Program-made: the position numbers and the translations under genes | Assembly (NCBI GenBank): GCA_015178975.1 | Contig: WHVD01000225.1 | Location: 47,689-111,688 of the forward strand | Reading direction: 5' to 3' | DNA length: 64,000 nucleotides | Origin: Hysterangium stoloniferum | Lineage: Eukaryota > Basidiomycota > Agaricomycetes > Hysterangiales > Hysterangiaceae | Shown: positions 45,348-57,727 of the stretch, piece by piece | Layout: the number at the start of each line of letters is the position of its first letter | Numbering within the stretch: the stretch's first letter is position 1 | The notes under the pieces: model-generated | What the model saw: the letters and a program-made list of their open reading frames with translations, nothing else | What the model was told of the DNA's origin: nothing | Databases searched by the model: none

Positions 45348-48300
45348 TTATAATGTTAAAGGCTCGACATCATCTTCCTGTAGCCCTGTCATGGCCTCCC
45401 TATAAAATGCGAGTAGCTGTGTTGGATCTGAACAGAATGCCAGTAAGTCGTCTCGGATTTCATCAGCCACCTGAGCAGGAGTCTTCTCGTGGATGCTTCG
45501 GGTCCCAAGTCGCCCTGGGCCTAAAAGGCGGTTTGTAAGGAATTTGAAGCCTTCATGTCCGCTTAACACTTGGACAAAGGCAGCCCCAGACCGGTGCACA
45601 AACTGAGTAAACGTGTAAGAAGTTCGGCGATAGGAGTAGAACACCTCGACTTGATCACTGTATGTACTCTGTGTCTCAACATCAATAACGAATCCAAATT
45701 TCTTCAATAGTAAGGATTCGAAGTAACAATCCGCGTTCGTGTCGTTCTCCATAGTGGGTTTAGTAGCTGGCGGAGGAATGGCAAAACGGATGGGAAAACA
45801 AGACTGGAAGGTATTTTTATCCCGTATGTCTGTGACTTGTTCCACAAACCCTGTAAACAAGTGATTGAGTTGACGGGGAGACTTCTGAAAGAGATGAATG
45901 GCTTGCCTTCCACGAGCCTCAGCCCATACCTCTCAATGGAACGACCCCAATGACGGACGAGGTCTTCGAGACATCGTGCGCTCGTTGATATCCAGCGCAG
46001 TTCAAAATGGAACGCTGTGGCTGGATTGTGAATGATGTCGTGGTGAAGAGTGCTAATTTCATCGCAACTCGTTAACACCCAGTAGTCTAATGACTCGGTT
46101 CAAAACATACGCGGTTTCAGCATATAAACTTCTCTTATTAGTATCGGCATCGATGACCATGGTTTGGCTAAGGACCAGCCGCTTTTTATACCTCCTCGGC
46201 GGTGCGAATCCGGGGCCTTTGGCGGCAATAGGCGATCCCGAGATGCTGCTGCTCTGTTTTTCTATTATCTTGTCTTCTGATTGAGAAGGGCGACCACGGA
46301 ATCCCCATATAGAACCTCTAGGTGTTCTCGGTACCGCCCACTCGCTTTTAAATCGATAAAAATAATGTCTGAGAAAGGGTATTAGACCAATTAAGATGTG
46401 TAGATTGTAGACTCACCCATCCAGGAAACCATGATGCTTTCTGCAGTGCTCGAAAAGACCCTGAGCATGCAGGTTGAACCCTGCCTCTACCGCCTGCTCC
46501 CTAGTAGATATATCACTAAATTCTCGAACAAGCCAAGATGTTAAGTTAACACCAGTAAAACTATCGGGATATAGACTGCCATGCCATCTATGATCCTTTA
46601 TAATGACGCCGTCCTCGTCACGCATTGCCTTGGCAATAGCTTGCAAAGATAATTCTTGGAAAATCTTCCCACTGTTTTTCTTCTTTCTGAGAGGCCCGGA
46701 CGCATGTATTTCCTCTAGCTGAGAAACAATTGTATCGTCTAGGATGCAGGCAGATGGCCCCAAGTAAGTAGGCAGAAAACGAGGTGCAGGATATATATCG
46801 GGTTTTTCGCCTGGCACCACCCAACGAGCTTTACCAAACAGGTCAGCGAGCTTGTCCATTCCAGCTAACCGCACTTCTTCGTCGTTAAGCTGTTCTCCGG
46901 AGGTTCCATACATAGGTTGCGGTGGATCTTCAGACGGGATGACTAAGAATCTCGTTCGCCAAAAGCGAGAAGACGGGCTGAAGTGCTGCTCATATCCAGC
47001 GACGACCATGTCCATACTATTCCATACATAATTATAAGGGAAATAGGGGTGTAGAATAAAAAAATAACGGCACCTATTCCAGCCCAATTTCTCCGACCCA
47101 GGGAATTTAAACGTAGTTGAAACTTCGGTATACCCATCGCCTAGTTTTGGCCAAGCTAGACACTGGTAATCGTAGGACTTCGCCGTCGTTGCAATACGCC
47201 GGGCATACAGCTTTACCTTGATTATTTCGCCGTCGTAAGACAATTCGTGAATTTCATTCGTCATACTCATAAAAACTGGATTATGCGGGGTCTGGAGAAT
47301 TTCTGAAGCCCCAGCAGGCCTAGAGGCTTCATCAGGAACAAAGGACCTCGATCTTCTGGATGCATATCGGTCTTCTTGAAAACGCGCAAGAGGGACACCG
47401 CGTGGACGAAGGATAAACTGGAAACCTTGAGCGAGTCTGACAGCGGTCTGACCTTTCATAACAGCTAATGCGAATAAGTCTTTGGCGACTTGGGGAGGGC
47501 GATTTCTCCAATCACTAGGAACTTTAATACAAAAAGAACTACTCATTGAGGGTGGGTCCACTACGAAATCATATGAGAAATACTCGAAGGCTGTATCCAA
47601 TTCTTGCTGGGTAGGAAAGTGTTCCGTTGTCAAGGGCAAGCATGCAGGAGTCGTGATAGACGTCCATTTGATTTGATGCTCGAAACTAGGTGCCGCATAT
47701 ATATGCTGCCAGCGTCGAGCTAGTGATACCTGTTCATAAGAAATCGTTGTGATCGGCTGTGATGGGTTTGTAGGTGGTCTAGGCGGCGAGGATGCTACGG
47801 GTGGAAGTGACAACGACGACATTGCAGACCGCCTTACAGCTGGAAAAGCTTCATGACCATCTCGGTCCCGAGGTGAAGCAGAGAGTCCAGGTGAACGAGG
47901 TAACGACGAGCGGGCAGGTACAAACAGGCCCGACTCGTCCGTGTTTCGTACCGGTGCTTTTGGGCTTCTGATCGATACAGGTTTAGGTGGGATAAATGCA
48001 GAGGTAGAGACACCTGCAGTGGGAGGTTGATTTAACAGCTTAGGGATAGGAGACATGGTTGACGTGACAGATACTGCCGACGTTTGCGGTTGACTCGACG
48101 TGCGAAAAGAGTTAAAAAACCATCCTGTTGCCTTCGATGCTAGCGACGCATGTAATTGCGTCTCCCCAGTTTTTTTGGAGCTCATTGACTCACGACTCAC
48201 AGCAGAGCGTGAAGAGTGAACTGAGGCATGAGATGGTGATGTACTGAGAACTGGTGTTATGGAGGGTTCGAGAGCTTTAGCGACTACGACAGGCGTTGTA

Positions 48301-50343
48301 GCCAGATTTAAGCCACTTCGAATACGGGGAGGCGATGGTGCTGGTGTCTCCTGTCCTTGGTCTTCGACAATCGGAAGGAATTTAGAGGATGCACTGGACG
48401 GTAGTGAGAGAGGCAGGCGATCGCGCCCAAACGCTGTCTGGCTCAGTGTCGAAGGAACAATAGTACCCGCGCTACCTGACGACGCCCCTACAGAGTGACG
48501 AGTATCACTGAATTGACTAGTTTTCCCGAGAGCGAATGTCGACAAATCAAAGCCATCGGCATCTAATCTCCGCGCATTGATAGCACCCTCTGATGATGCG
48601 GCTCGTATTGGAGACTCCTCCAAAAATGGTATTTCTATCGTCGAAAGGTGATCATGTTCCAGAAGGCCTAACATTTGAATTTCCTGCATTCTGGCTCTCG
48701 CCACGAACCTGTCCTCACGAAATGGAAGGTCCATTTGTTGATCCCAGAATGTGACTAAGATCCAAAAAGGCTCCCACCAAAACGGGGTTTTGAAGAGAGG
48801 ATCACCATCACCACCACCCCAGAGGGGATCAAGTTCTCTGCTACCATTACTGCCAATTTGGCCATCTTTTTCGGTATTATGGGATCTCAATTCAGGGATC
48901 TCGCCTTTAAAGCGAAAAATCGGCGTATGATGCAGAGGTTTCTTGGATAAAGAAATAAGGTCCAGCCCAAAGCCTTGATCGAGAAGTCTCAAGGTCGTGG
49001 ATCGAAGTAGCTTCTTTGATACTACAAAATACCCCGTCCCAGGGGTTACCAGAATAGTCGATACACCCGTGAGAGAAAGAGAACGGTCGATGTAGTGAGT
49101 CTCAGATGGATTCAATGTTAGGTTGATGGCCTCTAGAATGGGACCATCGTGAGCAAAAGAAAGAGTGCCCACCAGACGAACCTCTGCTGCATTGAAGACA
49201 CCGGAGGGAGGTGTCTTTGACGGATTCGATATTGCCACTTGGAAAGCACGGTGATAGTGGTGTGTTAGAAGGATATCCCTCTGGAATGCGAAGAAAGAAT
49301 CTTTTAAACTGACAAGCGTGGGCTTCCAATCCTGTATCACCTCCAAATCCGTGATAACTTTGAAGAAATCCTTGTACCATCTATCATCATCATCCTGGCG
49401 TAATGGGCCTGCAGCATATTCCACCTCTGTTTGGTCATAATGGACTCTCGAAATGAGGACTATAGTCACAATGTGCTTAGCACCAATATCACGCCAGCGG
49501 GAGAATAAAGCAGGCAAGAATGAATGAACGATTTTCTCATAATATCGCTCACCGTCACCAGCGAAATCCCAAAGTTCACGACATACTTGGATGAAGATAG
49601 TGGTTTTAGCTGACAGAGAGCGATAAATTGTCTTAGTAGATTGCTTAACAAGCGCAGATGCAACCTGGAGACGACCAATTCCGCTCAGATAGGAATCATT
49701 GACATGATATCAAGGAAATAAATCAACCTTGACTCCTTCAATATGTATAGCGCTTATTGTACCCGCCACACCTCCTAGAAATTGTATTTCCTGACCGGTA
49801 TAAACACATCGATCTTTTAAAGTGATTCCGATCCTCCACATATCGCATCGTCCTAAATATTGATCTTGGAAAGTAATTTCAACGTGGTCCGCAAAGTGCT
49901 GAGCACCGTCCACTTTTTTGAGAATTACATCTCTGTGATTTAAAAATCCAAATGCATCAGCAATCTTTTTCGATATTGTGATCTTTTTTGACGGAAGAGG
50001 TCAGAAGTGTAGTCATGAGAAATCAAAAAAAAGGGTGCACCTGCTGTTGCATCTGCCTCGTGGCGCTTGCATCATTTTGAACAATAAATAGAAAACCAGG
50101 ATGTTCGTTTTGTGCTTGGGTTGTGACTTCTATCATATCCCCTTCCGCAACGCCGGGCCAACAGTCATGATTGAGGACTACCGGGGCCGTAGGAGCGTCG
50201 GATACCCATATACTTAGCGTAATGCATTCACCAACTTGCAATGGTTGAGCTGGTACATTCTTAAACACACTGGACAGTGTGCTTGATCTCTTCCGGGAAA
50301 ATGGGGGATTTGAGTCAGCACGCCCAATGTTGTGTGCTGACAT
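45348..50343 (-). CDS. Iml1/DEPDC5, SEACIT/GATOR1 subunit
   Basis: The start is the ATG at 50343 ([20 protein letters not shown]). Early exons give [20 protein letters not shown] and a domain with [40 protein letters not shown] and [20 protein letters not shown], which are Iml1 N-terminal region signatures. A long exon holds [37 protein letters not shown] and LIKWTS-type central parts, then a Ser/Pro-rich linker (about 47750-48500), [20 protein letters not shown], and the DEP domain ([40 protein letters not shown]). The C-terminal exons give [20 protein letters not shown] and [20 protein letters not shown]. About 1,550 residues, near the usual size. The complex is the GTPase-activating brake on TORC1 at the vacuole in amino-acid starvation. 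It ends DDVEPLTL. Confidence 0.93.
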
Positions 50344-50565
50344 CTCACAAGACACGCTATGAGCAGCAAAAAGCTAAACAAAGTTCCGTGGCGAACAAGC
50401 AGTACAATGGAGGTCAGTGCAGCGTTCAAGGTGCTAGTGTGCTAGTGTGTCTAGATATAGACCAGCTGCGGCATCCAATTGATATTTCGTCACGGCGCTT
50501 ACATCTGCAGGCGCCACACCTCCCCAATGTAACTGTTGCACATTACACTCCCTTCTCCGCCCACT
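50344..50565. promoter_or_regulatory. Shared promoter region, Iml1 / acyltransferase
   Basis: Divergent start codons are 222 bp apart. No TATA box is obvious on either strand. The short direct repeat gtgctagtgtgctagtgtg at 50430-50450 is the only notable feature. Confidence 0.4.
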
Positions 50566-53390
50566 ATGCCACCCTTCACGCCCCTTCAGGACTCAAAGAA
50601 AGTCACGACGGACGTCGTATACGATGTTATGCTCCTCTTCTGGCGTATTGTTACGAATCTTTTTTTCAGAGAAATAAGACCTAGAGGCGCATTCAATATA
50701 CCTCGAGATGGCCCTGTGATCTTTGCAGTTGCACCTCACCATAATCAAGTTAGATTCCCACTACCAAAGCTATCTTTTTGTCTAATATCGTCGAAGTTCT
50801 TAGATCCCCTACTGGTCATGTCAGAAGTATACCGTGAAACGCATCGTCGAGTACGAAATTTGATAGCTGCTAAGAGTATGAAGCGGAAGGCTGTTGGTCC
50901 GCTTGCAGGATTAATGTCGAGCAGTAAGTTTGCCTATGCTCTATGCTTATGATTATTGTCTGAATGTCCTCGAGTACCCGTCGCTCGTGCTCAGGACGAC
51001 GCAAAACCAGGGAGCGGGGAAGTCTGGCTCTCTGAAGATGATCCCCTACTTGTCCTAGGCCGCGCAACTAAGTTTTTGGAAGAATTAGGCCCCAAAATGC
51101 AGATCATGCTTCCGAAATCTACAGGACCGGCCCTTGCGTCTGTTGTTGAAGTCCTTTCAAACACCAAACTACGAATTAAAAAGGAATTCGGAGGCGAAAG
51201 CGGCAAAGGAACATTGAGATTCCGAGAACAAGTAGAGGAAGCGAGGCATGATGGTCGGCATGGGCTTTCTTACAAAGTGCTTCCTTACGTTGATCAGCAA
51301 GGCATGTATGGACATGTATTTAAGTGTTTAAAGGAAGGGGGTTGCATAGGTATCTTCCCAGAAGGTATGAATTTATATCCATTTCACCCACATGCTACAT
51401 GGTGACAATAACACATCTTCAATAGGTGGTAGCCATGATCGAACAGATCTCCTTCCATTAAAGGCTGGTGTATCGTTGATGGCACTAGGCGCAATGGAAC
51501 ATGTACCTGATCTTCAAGTTCGTGTTGTGCCCGTGGGACTCTCGTACTTTCATCCCCATCGCTTCCGGTCACGCGCTGTAGTCGAGTTTGGACCTGCCTT
51601 GGATATTCCCAAGGAGCTCGTAGAGCAATTCTCCAAAGGAGGGGACGACAAGCGAAAAGCGGCTGGAAAGCTTTTGGACATGATTTATGATGCCCTAAAA
51701 ACTGTAACCATTCGTGCACCTGATTATGAGACATTGATGGTGTGTAATTCCAGCTGTTACTACTTCTCACTAATCTGTCACTAGGTCATCCAAGCAGCAC
51801 GTCGTTTATATAAAACTCCTGGGCAGCACCTGACACTTGGTCAGGTGGTCGAGCTTAATAAACGTTTTATCGAAGGCTATATGCACTTCCAACACGAGCC
51901 GCGCGTGCAACGATTGCGTGAGAATGTCATACGATATAACAGAATGGTTAGAGACCTTGGTTTACGCGATCATCAAGTAAGTTGCTGTCTAGTATTTGTC
52001 GTACGGAGATTTAAAGTATCTCAGGTTCCGAGAGCAAAGCGGGCTGGCTGGAAAACACTAGGGCTGCTTTTATATCGAACGGGGCTGCTTTCAGTGTGGA
52101 CAGTTCTCGCCTTACCCGGTGTGATATTAAATGGACCCATATTTTTACTGGCGTCAGTAATTTCTCGAAAGAAGGCGAAAGGTAATTTTTAAAATGATTA
52201 AGATGTAACTGATACTAATCCCCATTTTCAGAGGCATTGGCGGCTTCCACAGTGAAGATTGCCGGCAGGGACGTCCTTGCAACCTGGAAAGTCCTCATAT
52301 CTCTCGGCGCTGCACCTTTGTTATATGCTGCATATGCTATACTTGCAACGATAGTTGCTGTGAAGACCAACGTTCCTCTTAAATACAAGGTTTGGACACC
52401 TTTTGTTGTCATTGGGGCACTTCCTTGCATTGGTTTTGCTGCCTTGAAATTCGGCGAGGCAGGAATGGACGTCCTAAAGTGAGCAGAAACGAGTAATTAT
52501 GGCGTTCTGCGCCTTATTTTCAGCCGACTAATGGTAACCTAGATCTCTTCGACCATTGGTAGTTTCCTTGTTCCCTGGTCAGCAGCGACTTCTTGACCAG
52601 CTCAAGGCAAAAAGAGAAGAGCTAGCTAATGAACTGACTGATGTTGTTAATGAATTTGGCCCTAAACTGTATGAAGATTTTGATGAAGTAGGTTGGAATC
52701 TCCCTTAGTCATCATTACACTAATGTATATTTTCAGTGGCGTATTTTGGTACCCTCTGCGTCGGCGCCTCCGTCAGGGGGGCAGCAAGGACTTTGGCGAA
52801 GAAAGAGTGCTACTGGCGCCGTTGATGCTCAAGGCTGGGGATTTTCACATCCAATGACATGGTTAGATGAGCGACTATTCGGTTGGAGTCGTAGTGCTCG
52901 ACGAGGTACTAGCGCATGGGGCGAAGGCGGCCCTTCTAGCCTTGACACTAGCCGAGCTGTCACGCCTGATATTTCCGATAGTGAGGAGGAAGGCGATTAC
53001 GACAATGTCATCGACTATCTCGGGTCTTACGTAGGCCATAATTCTGCACAACGGTCCAAGAGTACGAGGGCTTCTTATGCGGATCTGCAGATGCTTAAAC
53101 AGAAGGAGAAAGACAAGGATCCCTCAGACGGTCGTTTGAGCCCATCCCAGCTCCAACATGCTCCTGAGTATCAAAGAAAAGCCCCAGGTACTCGATCTGT
53201 CGACGCTTCGCAGCCTCCGACAATGGATTCTTTTCCTCATAATCCACCAAGTCCTGAACCGCGCCGCAGATCTCGAAAGTCATCCCTCAGTGATCGAGTC
53301 CCGGTGGAGACGATTGGGAGCTTGGATCCTGTGGATACATTCAAAGACTCGACAAAGAGGCTTAATGATGATATTAAAAAAGATTCTTAA
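50566..53390 (+). CDS. Glycerol-3-phosphate/DHAP acyltransferase (Sct1/Gat1 type)
   Basis: The ATG at 50566 begins MPPFTPLQDSKKVTTDVVYD. The next segment, LLFWRIVTNLFFREIRPRGA, holds the N-terminal membrane helix. The acyltransferase motifs are all present across exons: APHHNQ joined to FLDP (the H-x4-D motif), KCLKEGGCIGIFPEGGSHDR (motif with FPEG) and RVVPVGLSYFHPHRFRSRAV. Two hydrophobic segments, LLYRTGLLSVWTVLALPGVI and LYAAYAILATIVAVKTN, lie after the catalytic domain. A disordered acidic/serine-rich tail follows (DISDSEEEGDYDNVIDYLGS). This layout is that of yeast Gat1/Gat2 (Sct1): ER acyltransferases catalysing the first step of glycerolipid synthesis. Eight or nine exons. It ends LNDDIKKDS. 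Confidence 0.92.
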
Positions 53391-53570
53391 ATGACAGTTA
53401 CGTGGACATGCATTATTCTATTGGTTACTCTCCCGGGTAGATGCTCTCCACATTTCCTTTCGAGCTTCCCACATGTATTTTTCATGTACTTTAATGTATC
53501 TGGCTTTAGCCTGAGTTTCATTAAATATCGTTTAGTTGGTCAAATCAGTAAACAGTAAACATTATGCCAG

Positions 53571-55426
53571 TTAATCCAGTGGTGCCCAATACTCTTTCCG
53601 CGCACCCGCGGTCAAGACTTCGACTCCGGTCTCAGTTATCCTGGCAAGAATGCTTAATATTTAGTAAGATAAGGCCGGATAAGAGATACACACAGCAGAG
53701 TCTCCTCAAATTGCGCGCTGGGACTACCGTCTACTGTTACAGCAGTCCAGTTGTCTGGCCAATGCTCCTCTTGTGATCTTCTACCGATGTTAATCATCTG
53801 ACTTACGTGCTTCAGAAATAACGTCATAAAAAATACTGTAATGCTCTCACGGGTTCTATGGTAAAGGCCTACGAAGAGTTTAATAAAGCCTAATATTAAA
53901 GCTTTACTTGACTCACCATACCCGCTTTCATCATACCCACAGACTTATTCTTGGCATAATGAGGGATATTAGTAGGAACTGTGTGAAATAGTTGATTAAT
54001 ACCATGACCAGTATACGTTTTTGTAACTGAACAGCCATTCGAAATAGCGACCGGCTCTCTAAGAGAAATACAACCTATAGTCAATTACAGCAAGAGGGCT
54101 CATATATTAACTAACATTGCTTTCCCGAGATCTCTAAAGAGTGCACCAGGCTTGCATAACTTAATGGCCTCGTCCAAAGACTTTCGGCAAGTCCTAATCA
54201 GTTTTTCTTTTTCTTCAGAAATCCGTCCCACGGGATAAGTCTCGTTCAGATCACCATGGAAACCTGGGATATTTGAATAGGTTGCCTTTAGAAAGGCAGA
54301 TCCACTGTGACGCTTACCATTGTAAAACAGACTGACATCTGATACTATTCTTCAGTGTCTGAATCTCATCATAACCGAACATTGGCTTACCAAGATTGAC
54401 AATATCGCCCTCTTGCAGTTTCCTTTGATCTGGTATCCCGTGGCACACGACTTCATTAACAGATCTACAGGGAAAGTGAGGCTCCATATTACACCGTCAA
54501 GACCAGACCGCAAGCAACTTACGTGCAAACAGATTTAGGGAAATCGCGATAGTTCAAAGGCGAAGGGTATGCCCCCCTTTTGATGATTTCTTTATGCACT
54601 ATAGAGTCGATGAAATCCGTGGTCACTCCAGGCTTTACATGTTGAGCCGCAATATCGAGGACTTCTCTGGAGAGCTGACAGGTAATTACATTAAACCATA
54701 GTCGATGAGGCATTGACCAGCTACTCACCCTGCATACTGTCCGCATACCTTCCTGCTCATCCTTAGTTAGAATGCGTGGAGGCTGACCCGAAAAAAGCCT
54801 TTCAGATGCCGGTATACCTAAAAGTATGGAGGCAAGTTCATCAACGATTATGCTCACGTTAACAAAACCCGATGAATGAGATGTTTCATACCATCTTCCG
54901 CATAATCGGGGCGGGGTATCTCAGGCGGTATGAGGCGACGGGGAGAAAGAGGATAGACAGGGCGGACATCTCCCGTAAAATTGAATTTCGGGAAAGGATT
55001 AAAGGTACCATCTAAACATTATTACTGCATAAGTTGTTATGCCCAAACATATAATCTACCTTTGTTGATTGACGCATCGTTCAATAAAGGCTCTTTTGGT
55101 CGTGCCAAATCGTGAATGAATTTATGCGTTTTCTTAAACACAGGTTAAAAACAGTTGATAGCATGACCTATTCCTGGCACCTACCCCTAACGGTGTGCAG
55201 ATTAATATCACCACGAAACACAACACGAACGTGGCTTACATCCTGCCTTGAAGCACTCTTGCCCGCAAAAAAAAGATCCTTGAATTCCGAGCCTTCCCCA
55301 AAAAAGTCGAAAGAAGCCTAAAAGGTTCATAATATAGACTTACTTGTTACATGTGGGGCATTCTAGGCGTGAAGGTGGGTTGCCGTTAATACATTGACTG
55401 CTTTGACAAGGTAGAGAGGTGTTCAT
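53571..55426 (-). CDS. Methionine aminopeptidase type 1 (MetAP1)
   Basis: The ATG at 55426 opens an N-terminal zinc-finger region: [28 protein letters not shown], then [12 protein letters not shown], followed by [20 protein letters not shown] and [20 protein letters not shown]. The zinc-binding C-x2-C type pattern before the catalytic domain is typical of eukaryotic MetAP1. The pita-bread domain follows: [79 protein letters not shown] and [20 protein letters not shown]. The His of TGHG and Glu of FTIEP are metal ligands. It ends RKEYWAPLD. It removes initiator Met at the ribosome exit. About nine short exons. It converges on the acyltransferase gene (180 bp between stops). Confidence 0.92.
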
Positions 55427-56132
55427 GGAAAAGTTGAGTTCAATACGACTATCACTTTAGAAACTCTGATTCAAAAGTTTAGATCACTACAAAGCGATGA
55501 TCCTCTATAATGAAAGTTGCTTAGTGGTGGTGGGCGCCAAAGGACGCCGAAAATCTCGATAAGGCAGGTAAAAGGTACGAGAGTTAGCGCCGTGTTTTGG
55601 CGCGCGGGAGTATTTGTGGTCGGCGCGGAACCATTTCACGCGCCCCTCCATGGACACATTTCCCACGACTCTCCTGCAAGAATTTCCCGCGGCGTTCACA
55701 GAGACATTTTGACGCCAGTTCCCTGGAGAAGGATCACATATCTCTATAAGGATTTCCGAAAATCACAATAAAATCAGAATAATAATTTAAATAAAATAGC
55801 ATAAATCAATATAAAATACAATAAATCAAAATAAAATACATTATAAATCAAAATAAATAAATCAGGTAACTATTGCATAAATCTGTGTGAGAGGTACGGT
55901 GAAATATGCTCAGAAAATATAGTCTGGATGAGCCCATACTATATTTCCATTATTATTTCTTCTTTCTCTCTATTTTATTATACACTTATATTTAGTTCGA
56001 CAACCTATGTATGCAGTACATCGACTCTTGTGGGAGCATACACGCCAGACTTATGTATTCTAGCGCCCATAATTAGAACTCAGACACTTTTTACCCCGCA
56101 ACCACGACTTACCCAGACACCTGTTAGTGTCC
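55427..56132. other. Intergenic, AT-rich boundary of the retrotransposon
   Basis: It contains the upstream region of MetAP1 and a simple AT-rich tandem array at about 55760-55865, with the unit roughly aaatcaaaataaaatacat repeated with small changes. No ORF of note. It borders the deduced LTR at 56133; the five bases tgtcc (56128-56132) would be the target duplication if the LTR edge is right. Confidence 0.5.
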
Positions 56133-57702
56133 TGTAAGTTGTGATTGGGGTATTGTCTCGACCGTCACAGATGGGCTTTAACTAACTACGCAATCAGAGT
56201 TTCGAACTGTACCAGTCGAAACTCCATCTATATCTCAATCCATGTGGACTACATCCACGCTACTCTATTATCCGACTCTCTTGTTACTCTTTTCTATACT
56301 TGAGCAGTCATTCGGAATCACACTTAACAGTCGATTCCCTTTATTTGTTTTAGCTTTCTACTCTACTTTAGATAGCTATTCGACTCAATCGTATTGAACT
56401 AAGTAGTCAATACCCATTCAGTCTGTATTAGACTTAGACAGTCAATACATCTTTGTGTCATACCTAAACAGTCGATATTCTTTGTATATAGAATGGTTAG
56501 AACTTCCACCACTCTTCACAGTGGTGATCTGAGCCGGACTGCTCTTTCCCTACGAAGAAAATGTTACTCTATGACTATTAATTTCTAAGCACGTAAATGA
56601 CCACTGGCAAGAACCAAACACCGAGATCCTCAACAACCCCGAGTAGTTCTAAACCTCGTCAAAGACCTGCTAGTCTGGAACCACTCTATAACATCACCAT
56701 GTGTGAAGAGTGGTAGAAGTTCTAACCGTTCTATATACGAAGAATATCGACCGTTTAGGTACGATACCACAATGTATTGATTGTCTGTGAAGAGTGGCGG
56801 AAGTTCTGACTGTTCTATATACGAAGAAATGAGTAGAAAGGAAGGATATTGACCTATTCAGTGCAATATAAGAGAAAGTGAGAGAAAGAGCACGAGATGA
56901 CGAAGGAGTCAACGAGTGCAATGGTTCGAGTGGAGGCCTCGACTATTACAGTTCAAGGCCAAAAGTGTTAGATAGTTCAGATACTGCTACTTATGTAGTA
57001 GCTGACACGTTACCCTGATCACTGCTCGTAGTAGACCTAGTTTGTGTCTTACGAGTGGTGGTGTGAAGAGTGGTGGGTTCTGACCGCTCTATATACGAAG
57101 AATAGTGTTTATTCAACTACTATTAGAGAGTATTGACCGTCAGTACAATACTATAGACTACTAGACTGTTAGTACTAGTATAAGAACGCACTGCACGCCT
57201 CAAGAGCAACTGTATAGTTGCTCGCGACGGCTTAGAACAGTAAGATAACGAGTTGACCCTTTACGGTACAACTAGTAGCTAGAAATAAGAAAGATACTCA
57301 GCTAAAGACTGAGAGTCTAGGATAGAGTATTAGTAGCGTGAGTCGACTATGGTGTCGACAAGCGCAAAATCTTGAAAGCGGAACTCGACCTTAGCGGTTC
57401 GAGTTCAAAAGGCTATTAGTAGACTAGAGAATGCTACCTTTATGGTAGCTGAGATACTACCCTTGACACCTCTCGTTATTCGACGTCTGAGTCGTTACGA
57501 AGTGGTGTCTGCTGGGTAAAAAGTTGTCTATCGTTTGGCGCCGAGGGCGCCCATACGTATACACAAAGCTTCGAACTACAAATCAAGGTGTGCTCGAAAT
57601 ATAGAAAGAATATAAAGAAAGAGAATAAAAGGTAAATAATAAAGTACTATAATCCGGTTATTATTCCTTAGTCCAGGTATGCATATATGCATACCCTTTA
57701 CA
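56133..57702 (-). repeat. Deduced 3' LTR with internal subrepeats
   Basis: Reading on the minus strand, the sequence starts TGTAAAGGGTATGC right after a purine run and would end ...CAACTTACA at 56133, giving TGTAA/TTACA terminal inverted repeats and a 1,570-bp LTR. Inside are four copies of a 40-bp unit (tgtgaagagtgg...gttctatatacgaagaa: 56702, 56786, 57062 direct; 56485-56520 inverted), the inverted repeat gagtttcga/tcgaaactc near 56189-56216, and a pair of divergent blocks (56935-57015 and 57385-57455, both with tatggtagctga-type ends). The left edge is inferred from the terminal repeat only; the matching 5' LTR is outside the window. Confidence 0.6.
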
Positions 57703-57711
57703 GTGCCCCCC
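57703..57711 (-). other. Polypurine tract
   Basis: Minus strand GGGGGGCAC immediately before the LTR start TGTAA. It lies 16 bases after the stop codon of the extra ORF. This is where plus-strand synthesis should be primed. Confidence 0.65.
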
Positions 57712-57727
57712 AGTTCGAAGGGATGTG

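Noticed and set aside
57535-57552. GGCGCC palindrome read as a primer binding site of a plus-strand element
   Set aside because: Coding direction, polypurine tract and LTR edge all indicate a minus-strand element; the motif lies inside the deduced 3' LTR and is self-complementary, so it is not evidence of orientation.
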